Source: Virgifigura deserti
GTDB lineage: Bacteria > Pseudomonadota > Alphaproteobacteria > Dongiales > Dongiaceae
Direction of reading: 5' to 3'
DNA: 64,000 nucleotides
Assembly (NCBI GenBank): GCA_003576685.1
Contig: QOZR01000006.1
Coordinates: forward strand, 1 to 64,000
Position numbers and translations under genes: made by a program. The notes beneath the pieces are model-generated. The model ran no database searches, had not been told where the DNA came from, and saw nothing but the letters and a program-made list of their open reading frames with translations. Of the stretch, positions 1 through 8,803 are shown piece by piece; the stretch's first letter is position 1, and each line of letters opens with the position of its first letter.

Positions 1-1275
1 GGCGGCGGCGATGCCCTCGGGCGCTGGCGCCAGCCCCGGCGCGCCCAGCATCTCGCGCAGCGCCGCGGCCTCGGCCAGCGCATCGCGAACGGCGGCGAGG
101 TCGCGCGGGCCGCCACGGCCAAGCGTGAGGCGCGACAGCGCACGCTCGATGTCGGGGCAACGGCGCAACCGTTCGCGCTGGTCGGCACGCAGGCGTTCCT
201 CGGCGATGAAGAATCCCACCATGTCGAGGCGCGCCGCGATGGCCGCCGGATCGGTCAGCGGCGCGGCAAGCGCGGCGGCGAGCGCCCGCGCCCCGGCGCC
301 GGTGACGGTGCGGTCGATCACCGCCAGCAGCGAGCCCTGGCGCTCACCGGTCAGGCTGCGGACCAGCTCCAGGTTGCGCCGGGTCGCGGCGTCGATCTCC
401 AGCACCGCGCCCTCGGCGACGCGGCGCGGCGTGCCGAGGCGCGGCAGGCGCCCCTGCTGCGTCAGCTCGACATAATCGACCAGGGTTCCGGCCGCCGCCA
501 ACTCGGCGCGGTTGAAGCCGCCGAAGGCGTCGAGCGCCTTGACGCCATAGAGCGCTTCGAGCCGGCGGCGGGCGCTCTCGCTGTCGAACCGGCTGGAGGG
601 CAGGGGCGAGAGCACGGGCTTCCAGTCGTTCAGCAACTCGAACAGGTCGGGCTGTTGGAGCAGACGCTCGGGCAGCAGCAGCTCGCCGGGATCGAGCCGC
701 GCCAAGGCCGCGGCGAGATCGCCTTTCGCCACCGGCTGGACCTGGAAATCGCCCGTCGACATGTCGAGCCAGGCGAGCCCGTAATCGCCGGCGGCGTCGG
801 CGAGCGCCGCCAGATAGTTGTGGGCACGGGCATCGAGCAGCGTGTCCTCAGTCAGCGTCCCGGGCGTCACCACCCGAACGACGGCACGCCGCACCACGGA
901 TTTGGAACCGCGCTTCTTGGCTTCCGCCGGGTCCTCGGTCTGCTCGCAGACCGCGACCTTGAAGCCCTGGCGGATCAGCCGCGAGAGATAGGCGTCGGCG
1001 GCATGGACCGGCACGCCGCACATCGCGATATCCTGCCCGTCATGCTTGCCGCGCTTGGTGAGCGCAATGTCGAGCGCCCGCGCCGCGGCCACCGCATCCT
1101 CGAAGAACATCTCGTAGAAGTCGCCCATCCGATAGAACAGCAGGCAGCCGGGATGGGCCCGCTTCACCGCGAGATACTGCGCCATCATCGGAGTGGCGGC
1201 GGCATCTCTGCCAGTTTCCGGGGCAGGACGCCCAACAACGGCGGACGGGTCTTTTTCGATAGCGGATTCGGGCAT
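1..1275 (-). CDS. mutS: DNA mismatch repair protein MutS (N-terminal 425 residues; runs off the left edge)
   Basis: MutS recognises mismatched or looped bases and recruits MutL. The reading frame stays open from the ATG at 1275 to base 1, so only the mismatch-binding, connector and first core domains are in the window; the ATPase part is missing. The family-defining F-x-E mismatch wedge is visible as GDFYEMF (F53, E55), followed by [14 protein letters not shown] and [10 protein letters not shown], both typical of domain I. A second in-frame ATG pair 30 codons in could also serve as start, because the first 29 residues are outside the conserved fold. It diverges from the cyclase gene at 1514 across about 240 bp. 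Identification is secure. Confidence 0.96.
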   Translation of the reverse strand, partial: MPESAIEKDPSAVVGRPAPETGRDAAATPMMAQYLAVKRAHPGCLLFYRMGDFYEMFFEDAVAAARALDIALTKRGKHDGQDIAMCGVPVHAADAYLSRLIRQGFKVAVCEQTEDPAEAKKRGSKSVVRRAVVRVVTPGTLTEDTLLDARAHNYLAALADAAGDYGLAWLDMSTGDFQVQPVAKGDLAAALARLDPGELLLPERLLQQPDLFELLNDWKPVLSPLPSSRFDSESARRRLEALYGVKALDAFGGFNRAELAAAGTLVDYVELTQQGRLPRLGTPRRVAEGAVLEIDAATRRNLELVRSLTGERQGSLLAVIDRTVTGAGARALAAALAAPLTDPAAIAARLDMVGFFIAEERLRADQRERLRRCPDIERALSRLTLGRGGPRDLAAVRDALAEAAALREMLGAPGLAPAPEGIAAA

Positions 1276-1513
1276 AGGCGGCAAAAATCAGCGAATAATC
1301 TGGTCGGTTTTGCAGCGGCGGCGGACCATAGCATGTCCGGCCCCCGACCCGCCATGCCGGGGAGCAGAGGCCGAAGCCGCCGGTGATGGGTTAGGTCGAC
1401 AACAGCCCGTGTTGAGCCGATCACAGTCGTTCGACGCGTTCCTTTGCCACGTAGATTCGCCACGTGGATTCGCTGAGGCCGGTGCGCTAATCTTCCGGTA
1501 GAGGAGATTTGGC

Positions 1514-3289
1514 TTGAAACGCCGTCTCGCTGCCATTTTCGCTACCGATGTGGTCGGCTACACCCGGCTCATGGAGCTGGACGAGGCCGGAACGCTGGCG
1601 GCGCTGAAGCAGCGGCGCAAGGATATCCTCGAGCCGCTCGTCGTCGAGCATCACGGTCGCATCATCAAGGTGATGGGCGACGGGGTCCTGGTCGAGTTCG
1701 CCAGCGCCGTCAATGCGGTCGCCTGCGCTGTCGAGCTGCAGAAGCGCATGGCGACGGCCAACGCCGGCATAGCGGAGGATCGCCGGATCGTCCTGCGCAT
1801 CGGCGTCAATCTCTGCGATGTGATCGTCGAAGGCAGCGACCTCTATGGCGACGGCGTCAACGTCGCGGCCCGGCTGCAGGCACTGACCGAGCCTGGCGGC
1901 ATTTTGATCTCCGGGGCCGCCTACGATCAGGTCAAGAACAAGGTCGACGTCGGGTTCGAGGACCTTGGGTCCCAAACACTGAAGAATCATCTTGATCCGA
2001 TCCGGATCTATCGCGTCGCGCTTGGTGCACGACGCCGCACGAGCCCCGAAGGATCGCGTGGCAATGACCTCAAACAGGAGAAGCCGTCGATCGCCGTACT
2101 GCCCTTCGTCAACAGGGGTGGTGATGCGGAGCAGCTCTATTTCAGCGATGGCCTCACCGAGGACATCATCACGGGCCTGTCGCGCTTTCGGCAGATTCTC
2201 GTCATCGCGCGCAACTCGTCATTTCAATACCGGGACAAGGCCGTTGACGTGCGGCAGGTGGCTCGCGACCTGGGTGTTCGGTTCGTCGTCGAGGGCAGCG
2301 TTCGGAAGGCCGGTACCAGGCTGCGCGTCAGCGCGCAGCTGATCGACGCAAAAGCAGGCTGTCACATCTGGGCGGAACGCTTCGATCGCGAGCTGACGGA
2401 CATCTTCGCCGTACAGGACGAGATCACACGGACCATTGTCGCGAGTCTCGCGGGCCGCGTCGAGGATGCTGACCGTCGCCGTGCATTGCGCAAGAGCGCT
2501 TGTGACCTCTCCGCCTATGACCTCCTTCTTCAAGGCAGGCACTGCCTGGAGAACGGTTCGCAGCAGGACGTGCTCAAGGCACGCGAGATGTTCCAGCGGG
2601 TCCTTGATCGGGACCCGGACTATGCAGCGGCCTATGTCGCGCTCGCCGAGACATATTTCTATGAGGCGGTATCCAACTGGACGGCCTCGCCCGAGGCCGC
2701 GGCTGAACGGCTGTTCGAGCTCGGCCACATGGCGGCGGGGCTGGATGATCAGGAGAGCCGCGCCCGCCTGTGCCTCGCCTGGGGGTACTGGCGGGTTCAG
2801 GGCAACTTCGAGATGGCGAAGGCCCAGATCGAGGAAGCGATCCTGCTCAACCCGAACGACCTGGACAATTATTGCTTGAAGGGCTTTCTCTCGACCTATG
2901 CGGGTGAGCTTGAGGAGGGCATCTGGTGCGCGAGCGAGGCGATCCGCCGAGCCCCCAACATGCCCGAGAAATGTCTGCATAGCCGCGTCATGGCCGAATA
3001 TCTGCTGGGACGATACGAAGATGCCATCGCGACCTTCGTCCGACTGTCGCACCCGGCCGTGGAACTCCTCGGTTGGACGGCTGCCTGCTACGCCGAGCTG
3101 GGTCGCGACAGCGAGGCGCGTGCAGCGGCGGCCCAGTTTCGCGAGCGTGCCCGAGTCGAGGGCGCCGGACCGCCGGACGATGACGTCGAGGGCTGGACGG
3201 CCTACTGGCTGAAGGTATTTCCCGCGAAGGATCGGAGTAGCGTCGAACTTCTGTTTGCCGGCCTGCGCAAGGCAGGTCTGCCGGTATGA
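1514..3289 (+). CDS. Class III adenylate/guanylate cyclase with TolB-like and TPR regions
   Basis: Residues about 1-165 form a class III nucleotide cyclase catalytic domain. The two metal-binding aspartates are D12 (FATDVVGYTRL) and D56 (KVMGDGVLVEF), and NVAARLQ supplies the transition-state Asn and Arg, so activity is expected. A linker leads to a TolB N-terminal-like domain (about 190-320: SIAVLPFVN, FSDGLTEDIITGLSR, VEGSVRK), then TPR-like helices to residue 591. There is no membrane segment, so the protein should be cytoplasmic. The start is a TTG preceded by GAGGAG seven bases upstream. This architecture is common in Rhizobiales and Rhodospirillales. The input signal is unknown; the TPR part probably senses or docks a partner. 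Confidence 0.88.
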   Translation: MKRRLAAIFATDVVGYTRLMELDEAGTLAALKQRRKDILEPLVVEHHGRIIKVMGDGVLVEFASAVNAVACAVELQKRMATANAGIAEDRRIVLRIGVNLCDVIVEGSDLYGDGVNVAARLQALTEPGGILISGAAYDQVKNKVDVGFEDLGSQTLKNHLDPIRIYRVALGARRRTSPEGSRGNDLKQEKPSIAVLPFVNRGGDAEQLYFSDGLTEDIITGLSRFRQILVIARNSSFQYRDKAVDVRQVARDLGVRFVVEGSVRKAGTRLRVSAQLIDAKAGCHIWAERFDRELTDIFAVQDEITRTIVASLAGRVEDADRRRALRKSACDLSAYDLLLQGRHCLENGSQQDVLKAREMFQRVLDRDPDYAAAYVALAETYFYEAVSNWTASPEAAAERLFELGHMAAGLDDQESRARLCLAWGYWRVQGNFEMAKAQIEEAILLNPNDLDNYCLKGFLSTYAGELEEGIWCASEAIRRAPNMPEKCLHSRVMAEYLLGRYEDAIATFVRLSHPAVELLGWTAACYAELGRDSEARAAAAQFRERARVEGAGPPDDDVEGWTAYWLKVFPAKDRSSVELLFAGLRKAGLPV

Positions 3290-3421
3290 CCCCCGACGAA
3301 TCCGCCCCAGTCCCTTTCCTTCCCGCACAAAAAGTGCAACGCTGGCGGTGACGATAGCGGCTTTCGCGCGGGAACAGCGGAGCGGCAAGACTCCGTGGCG
3401 CGGGACATCAGCGGAGGAAAC

Positions 3422-5698
3422 ATGCCGGACGACCAGCCAGATGCCAACCGAACGCTTTTCGAAGAAGCGCTGCTGCTGCACAGCAGCGGCCGCCCCGGCA
3501 AGATCGAGATTCGCGCGACCAAGCCGCTGACGACGCAGCGCGACCTGTCGCTCGCCTATTCCCCCGGCGTCGCAGCGCCCTGCCTGCGCATCGCCGAGAA
3601 TCCGGATCTTGCCTACGAATACACGGCCAAGGGCAATATCGTCGCCGTGATCTCGAACGGGACGGCGGTGTTGGGCCTAGGCGACCTCGGCGCGCTCGGC
3701 GCCAAGCCGGTGATGGAAGGCAAGGCGGTGCTGTTCAAGCGCTTCGCCGACATCGACGGGATCGACCTGGAGATCGACACCAGGGACGTCGACGAGTTCG
3801 TCAACTGCGTGCGTTTCCTGGGCAAGGGCTTCGGCGGCATCAACCTCGAGGATATCAAGGCGCCGGAGTGCTTCATCATCGAACAGCGCCTGCGCGAGCT
3901 GCTCGATATTCCCGTCTTCCATGACGACCAGCACGGCACCGCGATCATCGTCGCCGCAGGGCTGCTCAATGCGCTCGATCTCACCGGCCGCAACCTGAAG
4001 AACACCCGAATGGTCGTGAACGGCGCGGGCGCCTCGGCCATCGCCTGCGTCGAGCTGATCAAGTCGATGGGGATGCCGCAGGACAATGTCGTGATGTGCG
4101 ATCGCCAGGGCGTTATCTATCGCGGCCGCGAAACCGGCATGAACCAGTGGAAGTCGAGCCATGCGGCGCAGATCAAGGCCCGCACGCTGGAGGAGGCGCT
4201 GGCTGGGGCCGACATCTTCCTCGGCCTGTCCGGCAAGGACGCGGTGACAGCGGCGACGGTCAAGACGATGGCGGACCGGCCGATCATCTTCGCGATGGCC
4301 AATCCCGATCCTGAGATCACGCCCGAGCAGGTGCGCAGCGTGCGCCAGGACGCGATCATCGCCACCGGCCGGTCGGACTATCCGAACCAGATCAACAATG
4401 TGCTGGGCTTCCCCTACATCTTCCGCGGCGCGCTCGACGTCCGCGCCTCGACGATCAACGACCGGATGAAGATCGCCGCGGCGGAGGCGCTGGCCGCGCT
4501 CGCCCGCGAGGACGTGCCGGACGAAGTCGATGCCGCCTATTCCGGCCGCCGGTTGCGCTTCGGGCCGGACTATATCATCCCGGTCCCGTTCGACCCGCGG
4601 CTGATCTCGGCGGTCCCGCCGGCGGTCGCGAAGGCGGCGATGGACAGCGGCGTTGCCCGCGCGCCGATCGAGGACATGAATGCCTATCGCGCCCGGCTGA
4701 AGGCCCGCCTCGATCCGACGGCGACGAGCCTGGAGCTGATCTTCGAGGCGGCGCGCAGCCATCCCAAGCGCGTCGTCTTCGCGGAGGGCGAGGAAGAGAA
4801 GGTGATCCGCGCCGCCGTCGCCTTCCGCAATGCCGGCTACGGCACGCCGATCCTGATCGGTCGCGAGGACCGGGTCGCTGCGACGATGAAGGCGGTCGGG
4901 CTGGGCGCGTCCGCGGGCATCGAGATCCACAACGCCCGGCTCAGCCAGAACAACAGGGAATATACCGACTTCCTGTTTCGCCGGCTGCAGCGCCGCGGTG
5001 CGCTCTATCGCGACTGCCAGCGGATGGTGAACCAGGACCGCAACGTCTTCGCCGCCTGCATGGTCGCGGCCGGCCATGCCGACGGGATGGTGAGCGGCGT
5101 GACCCGCAGCTTCAGCACGACCTTCGAAGACATCACGCGGGTGCTTGACCCGAAGCCGGGCGAGCGGCTGTTCGGCCTGCAGATCGTGATCGCGCAGGGG
5201 CGAACGGTCCTGATCGCCGACACCAGCGTTCACGAGCTGCCGACGGCGGAGGAACTCGCCGACATCGCCGTGCAGAGCGCAGCCAAGGCGCGGCAGCTCG
5301 GCCATGATCCGCGCGTGGCGCTGCTCTCTTTCTCCAATTTCGGCAATCCGCCGCGCGAGAAGGCCGAGCGGATCCGCGAGGCGGTGACGGTGCTCGATGG
5401 GCGCCAGGTCGATTTCGAGTATGACGGCGAGATGCAGGCGAACGTGGCGCTCGATTTCGAGCTGATGCGCCGGCTCTACCCGTTCTGCCGCCTCTCGGGC
5501 CCGGCCAATGTGCTGATCATGCCGGCGCTGCACAGCGCCAACGTCTCGGCCAAGCTGCTGCAGCAGCTCGGCGGCGGTACCGTGGTCGGGCCGGTGCTGA
5601 TCGGGCTGGAGAAGCCGGCGCAGATCGTCTCGACCGGCGCGACCGTGACGGACCTCGTCACCGCCGCCGCCTTGGCCGCCTTCGATGCTGTTCGCTGA
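3422..5698 (+). CDS. maeB: NADP-dependent malic enzyme fused to a phosphotransacetylase-like domain
   Basis: It decarboxylates malate oxidatively to pyruvate and CO2, making NADPH. The N-terminal malic domain has SLAYSPGVAAPCL and FHDDQHGTAIIV, and the Rossmann part has VVNGAGASAIA. The C-terminal third (from about residue 430) is the phosphotransacetylase-like domain (AAMVAAGHADGMVSG region, ALLSFSNFG), generally regarded as regulatory by acetyl-CoA in this family. Total length of 758 residues is normal for the fused type. ATG 3422 is chosen over an in-frame GTG nine codons upstream because GCGGAGG lies at the right distance before it. It stands alone, about 130 bp after the cyclase gene. 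Confidence 0.96.
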   Translation: MPDDQPDANRTLFEEALLLHSSGRPGKIEIRATKPLTTQRDLSLAYSPGVAAPCLRIAENPDLAYEYTAKGNIVAVISNGTAVLGLGDLGALGAKPVMEGKAVLFKRFADIDGIDLEIDTRDVDEFVNCVRFLGKGFGGINLEDIKAPECFIIEQRLRELLDIPVFHDDQHGTAIIVAAGLLNALDLTGRNLKNTRMVVNGAGASAIACVELIKSMGMPQDNVVMCDRQGVIYRGRETGMNQWKSSHAAQIKARTLEEALAGADIFLGLSGKDAVTAATVKTMADRPIIFAMANPDPEITPEQVRSVRQDAIIATGRSDYPNQINNVLGFPYIFRGALDVRASTINDRMKIAAAEALAALAREDVPDEVDAAYSGRRLRFGPDYIIPVPFDPRLISAVPPAVAKAAMDSGVARAPIEDMNAYRARLKARLDPTATSLELIFEAARSHPKRVVFAEGEEEKVIRAAVAFRNAGYGTPILIGREDRVAATMKAVGLGASAGIEIHNARLSQNNREYTDFLFRRLQRRGALYRDCQRMVNQDRNVFAACMVAAGHADGMVSGVTRSFSTTFEDITRVLDPKPGERLFGLQIVIAQGRTVLIADTSVHELPTAEELADIAVQSAAKARQLGHDPRVALLSFSNFGNPPREKAERIREAVTVLDGRQVDFEYDGEMQANVALDFELMRRLYPFCRLSGPANVLIMPALHSANVSAKLLQQLGGGTVVGPVLIGLEKPAQIVSTGATVTDLVTAAALAAFDAVR

Positions 5699-5782
5699 TG
5701 GTCCGGCCCAGAGGATCGATCCGGGCCAGCGGCCGTCGCCTCGCTTCCGGATCGGGCGGAGCGCATCGATGGACGTGACGCA

Positions 5783-6211
5783 ATGGACGTGACATTGGAT
5801 GCGAACGGCGCGCTGCGCAGCCCGAATCCGCAGGAAGCCTATCTCGAAGGGCTGGCCTTGAGCGACGGCACCGGCCAGCGCATGCTGCGTGTCGCATTCC
5901 GGCCGGAGAAGCCGGTGAACCGCCGCTTCGCGCTCGTGCTGGAAGGATTGGAGCATCTTCGATGCATGGACTTCCGAGAGGGCAATATCGTCCTCTCCGT
6001 CGAAATCGTCCGCCATCGAAAGCCCGACGCCGCGGCCTTGCATGCCCTGTTCGACACGGGCGCAAAGGCATCGACACCCTGGATCGATCGCTTTGCCCGG
6101 GATGTCGCCGTCGGGAAGCTGACCTTTGTCCGGATCAGCCCGTCCTATGGCTGTGAGCTGATCGCGCTCTGCAGAGAGGTCCGTGCCGAGGAGGAGAGAG
6201 GGGCGCGGTGA
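5783..6211 (+). CDS. Hypothetical protein, 142 aa
   Basis: Not recognised. The product is soluble, with no signal peptide or membrane helix, and mixes alpha and beta character (RMLRVAFRPEKPV, RFALVLEGLEHL, GNIVLSVEIVRH). Codon composition matches neighbouring genes, which supports a real gene. The start region is oddly duplicated: ATGGACGTGACGCA is followed at once by ATGGACGTGACATT, giving a second out-of-frame ATG at 5769. It follows maeB by 84 bp and ends 10 bp from the convergent DUF6306 gene. Confidence 0.6.
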   Translation: MDVTLDANGALRSPNPQEAYLEGLALSDGTGQRMLRVAFRPEKPVNRRFALVLEGLEHLRCMDFREGNIVLSVEIVRHRKPDAAALHALFDTGAKASTPWIDRFARDVAVGKLTFVRISPSYGCELIALCREVRAEEERGAR

Positions 6212-6221
6212 CACGGCGGCG

Positions 6222-6776
6222 TCATCGCTTCTTCTCTAGCTCCTCCGCCGCCTCCGCGCAGGACGCGATGTTTCGCAGGTGCGTCTCGTGCATTTCGCGC
6301 AGAGGTTCCCGTATTTCGGGATCTTCGATTCGCGGCAGGGCTTCGCCCAGCTTGCGCGCGACCCATGCCTGCCCCCGGTTGAGAAACGCCAGGCGCTCGC
6401 TCCCGTCCTCGATGGCGCGGGCCTTGTCATAAAAGCTGCCGGTTGCGGCGCTCGGGGTGCCGCCGAGGCGATCGATCAGCCGGCGGAGCAGCGCGGTGTA
6501 GCGGGCCTCATCGCGCCCCGTCGAGGCGAGGGCGGTCTGCACGGCCCCGTCCGGCGTGCTTCGCAAATAATAGGTGATGGTCTTCGCGCCGGCGCGCTCC
6601 GCCTCCAGCAGCGTGTTGAGAAATTGTATCAGCTCCTGCGCCGGCATCGGCTGCGGCGCCATGAAGTAGTTGGGGTCGACCTCATGGGCATAGCAGGGCG
6701 GCGAACTGTAGCCTGCGGACTCGGTCTCGTTCGGATCCGTGTCGCTGCCGACGGAGTCGAGGGTCTTTTTCTGCAT
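6222..6776 (-). CDS. DUF6306 family, ferritin-like helical protein
   Basis: The 184-residue product has a flexible N-terminus, then an alpha-helical core typical of the DUF6306 group: LIQFLNTLLEAERAGAKTI, a second helix with RDEARYTALLRRLI, and C-terminal helices ending in HETHLRNI. Spaced Glu and His residues (EAERAGA, DEARY, EMHETH) resemble ferritin-like four-helix folds that bind metals, but no catalytic role is established. ATG 6776 is preceded by GGGAAGAAGC. It diverges from the ECF sigma operon, sharing a 194-bp control region, so a joint role in oxidative or metal stress is plausible but inferred. Confidence 0.72.
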   Translation of the reverse strand: MQKKTLDSVGSDTDPNETESAGYSSPPCYAHEVDPNYFMAPQPMPAQELIQFLNTLLEAERAGAKTITYYLRSTPDGAVQTALASTGRDEARYTALLRRLIDRLGGTPSAATGSFYDKARAIEDGSERLAFLNRGQAWVARKLGEALPRIEDPEIREPLREMHETHLRNIASCAEAAEELEKKR

Positions 6777-6935
6777 TGCTTCTTCCCACGATCGTGATTT
6801 CAACCAGCGTCCGTTCTTGAATAGTAGAGAGGGCGAGGATCCGAATCGATCCCCCAAGTGGCCCTCCAGATGGCTCCCTGGGCGGCGGATGGGGGTCTGG
6901 AGAAAGGGCGGGCGGAACATTCGGCGAAAAAAGAC

Positions 6936-6964
6936 GGAAACCTTTTCCCTCGACCTCCCGTCTT
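6936..6964 (+). promoter_or_regulatory. Putative ECF sigma promoter (autoregulatory)
   Basis: GGAAAC at 6936-6941 and CGTC at 6959-6962 are separated by 17 bases, the spacing and motifs of ECF-type promoters. The -10 lies only 8 bases before the ATG at 6971, so a transcript from here would be nearly leaderless or would use a later start codon. Sequence inference only. Confidence 0.42.
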
Positions 6965-6970
6965 CGGAAT

Positions 6971-7792
6971 ATGGAGGCGATTCTGCAAAGCACGATTGAC
7001 GACGGACAGGCCGCTTTGGACTCGAGCCATGGCTCCCTCGCCGACGGCCAGCTCGTCGAGTCCGTACTGGGCGGCGATCATCGCGCCTTCGAGACGCTGA
7101 TGCGTCGGTACAACCAGCGGCTCTTTCGCGTGGTGCGCGGCGTGCTGCGGGACGATGCCGAGGCCGAGGACGCGGTCCAGGAAACCTACATCCGGGCCTA
7201 TCTGCGGCTGGGCCAGCTCTCGGAGCCGGCCGCATTCGGCGGATGGTTGACGCGGATCGCCGCCAACGAAGCCCTCGAGCGAGTTCGACGAGGCGCAAAG
7301 GCGCGCCGGTCCGGCGAAGCCGTCTCGGACGACATCGTTCAGGATCATGCGGAGCGAATGCTGATGGCCGGCTTGGCACGCGACATTTCGACACCGGAGG
7401 AGGCGGTCGCCGCCAGGGAGACCCGGCGGCTGCTCGAACGGGCCATCGATTCCCTGCCCGATGCATTTCGAACGGTCTTCATCCTGCGGGCCGTGGAGCA
7501 GCTCAGCACCGCCGAGACGGCGGCCTGCCTCGGGCTCCGGCCGATGACCGTCAAGACACGCTATTTCCGCGCCAAGATGCATCTGCGCAAGGCGCTCGAG
7601 CGGAGCATGATGACGCGGGCCTCGACGGCCTTTCCGTTCGCCGGCGCGCGCTGCGACCGCATCGTCGCCGCCGTCCTTCGTTGGATCGCGTCACAGCCTT
7701 CGGCTCCAGGCCTGTCCGGAGCAGAGACAGCTAGCGGTGCACCGCATTCCATTCCGGTTTCCAAACCACGATACGACAGGAGGACTCGATGA
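6971..7792 (+). CDS. RNA polymerase ECF-type sigma factor
   Basis: The sigma-70 region 2 is clear at about residues 30-105 (FETLMRRYNQRLFRVVRGVL, AEDAVQETYIRAYLRL, FGGWLTRIAANEALERVRR), and region 4 at about 150-205 (LPDAFRTVFILRAVEQLSTAETAACLG split by a short turn, then VKTRYFRAKMHLRKAL). A tail of about 65 residues contains the FAGARCDRIVAAVL stretch seen in several ECF groups. No anti-sigma gene is adjacent. The ATG at 6971 has no ribosome site and sits just after a predicted ECF -10; a TTG at 7015 behind GGACAGG is an alternative. The stop overlaps the next start (ATGA), which implies coupled translation with the TTHB210-like gene. Confidence 0.9.
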   Translation: MEAILQSTIDDGQAALDSSHGSLADGQLVESVLGGDHRAFETLMRRYNQRLFRVVRGVLRDDAEAEDAVQETYIRAYLRLGQLSEPAAFGGWLTRIAANEALERVRRGAKARRSGEAVSDDIVQDHAERMLMAGLARDISTPEEAVAARETRRLLERAIDSLPDAFRTVFILRAVEQLSTAETAACLGLRPMTVKTRYFRAKMHLRKALERSMMTRASTAFPFAGARCDRIVAAVLRWIASQPSAPGLSGAETASGAPHSIPVSKPRYDRRTR

Positions 7793-8199
7793 TTCGACCT
7801 GCCATGACCCTTGCCGCCGGCTTGATGGCACTTTCCTTGCCGGCCTGCGCCCAGGACTATGATTCAGCCCCACCGGGCGGCGACTACAAGGCGGTGAGCA
7901 GCCTGGTCCCGTTGCCGGATTTCATTCCGGGGCTGGGCACGTTGTATGTGCAGCCCGACACCCTGCCCGCCGGCCCGTTCCTTGCCTATGACAAGGAAGG
8001 TGGTCTGGTCAGCACCGTCTACATGATCCCAATGGAGGATGTCGAGGCGCAGAAGGAGTTCGATGGACTGCAGGCGGCGAGCCAGCCGGTCGATCATGTC
8101 GATCTCTACTACAACGCCGGGCATCCGGGCGTGGAGAAGCCGCATTATCATATCATCCTCTGGCACGTCTCCGAGGACGAGGCGAAGAAACTGCAGTAG
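7789..8199 (+). CDS. TTHB210-like / DUF5602 secreted protein
   Basis: The 136-residue product begins with a signal peptide (MIRPAMTLAAGLMALSLPACA); the Cys in LPAC could be lipidated. The mature part resembles the TTHB210-like family, with GGLVSTVYMIP and the C-terminal HPGVEKPHYHIILWHVS block. The Thermus founder of this family is, to my knowledge, controlled by an ECF sigma/anti-sigma pair, which fits its place here directly after a sigma gene with a 4-base overlap. The His-rich end (HPG, HYH, WHV) suggests metal or ligand binding in the periplasm. Function is not known. Confidence 0.72.
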   Translation: MIRPAMTLAAGLMALSLPACAQDYDSAPPGGDYKAVSSLVPLPDFIPGLGTLYVQPDTLPAGPFLAYDKEGGLVSTVYMIPMEDVEAQKEFDGLQAASQPVDHVDLYYNAGHPGVEKPHYHIILWHVSEDEAKKLQ

Positions 8200-8207
8200 G
8201 CGCTCCG

Positions 8208-8747
8208 GTGATCACACGCAGAACGTGCCTTGGGGCCGGCGGCGCAGCGCTTGCCGGCCTCGCTTTTCCAGCCCTGTTCCGCAAGGGACGGGCCGCCGGC
8301 ATCGTCGAGATCCGCATGGGCAGTGATCCGACCGGCGCCAAGGTCTGGTTCGATCCGATCGGCCTGCGGATCGAGCCGGGACAGACGGTGCGCTGGGTGC
8401 TGGACGCCAATGTCCATACATCCACGGCCTACCATCCCGCCAATGACGGCCATCCGCTGCGTATTCCCGAAGCAGCCGAGCCCTGGGACTCGGGATATCT
8501 GATCGATCCCGGCACCCATTTCGATGTGACCCTCACGGTCGAAGGCGTCTACGACTACTTCTGCGCGCCGCATGAGGAAGGCGGCATGGTCGGGCGGATA
8601 ATCGTCGGCAAGCCGGGCGGGCCGGGTGCGCGGCCCTTCGACGACCCCGAGGACGACCCGAACTGGAAGCCCGTGCCGGCCGCAGCGCGCGCCACCTTCC
8701 CGAGCATCGAGACGATCATGAAGATGGGGGTCGTGCGGGTGTCCTGA
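8208..8747 (+). CDS. Cupredoxin-domain (plastocyanin/azurin-type) protein with Tat-like signal
   Basis: A probable type 1 copper electron carrier exported to the periplasm. The N-terminus MITRRTCLGAGGAALAGLAF is a twin-arginine-style signal (RRTCLG). The copper ligands are in place: His in NVHTSTAYHP, then Cys, His and Met in YDYFCAPHEEGGM with the C-x2-H-x4-M spacing of plastocyanin-type sites. A tail of about 45 residues with acidic and proline character follows. Translation begins at GTG, 8 bases after the previous stop, so it belongs to the sigma operon. Its electron partner is unknown. Confidence 0.82.
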   Translation: MITRRTCLGAGGAALAGLAFPALFRKGRAAGIVEIRMGSDPTGAKVWFDPIGLRIEPGQTVRWVLDANVHTSTAYHPANDGHPLRIPEAAEPWDSGYLIDPGTHFDVTLTVEGVYDYFCAPHEEGGMVGRIIVGKPGGPGARPFDDPEDDPNWKPVPAAARATFPSIETIMKMGVVRVS

Positions 8748-8803
8748 CGGGCTGCCAGGCGGCGCCGCGATGTATATGCTAGCGTCGTCTGTTGAACCGT
8801 CCG

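Noticed and set aside
3677..6214. An 845-codon open frame on the minus strand opposite maeB
   Set aside because: It lies antisense to a clearly conserved enzyme and is rich in Arg, Asp, His and Leu in the pattern produced by the complement of GC-rich codons. No domain is recognisable.
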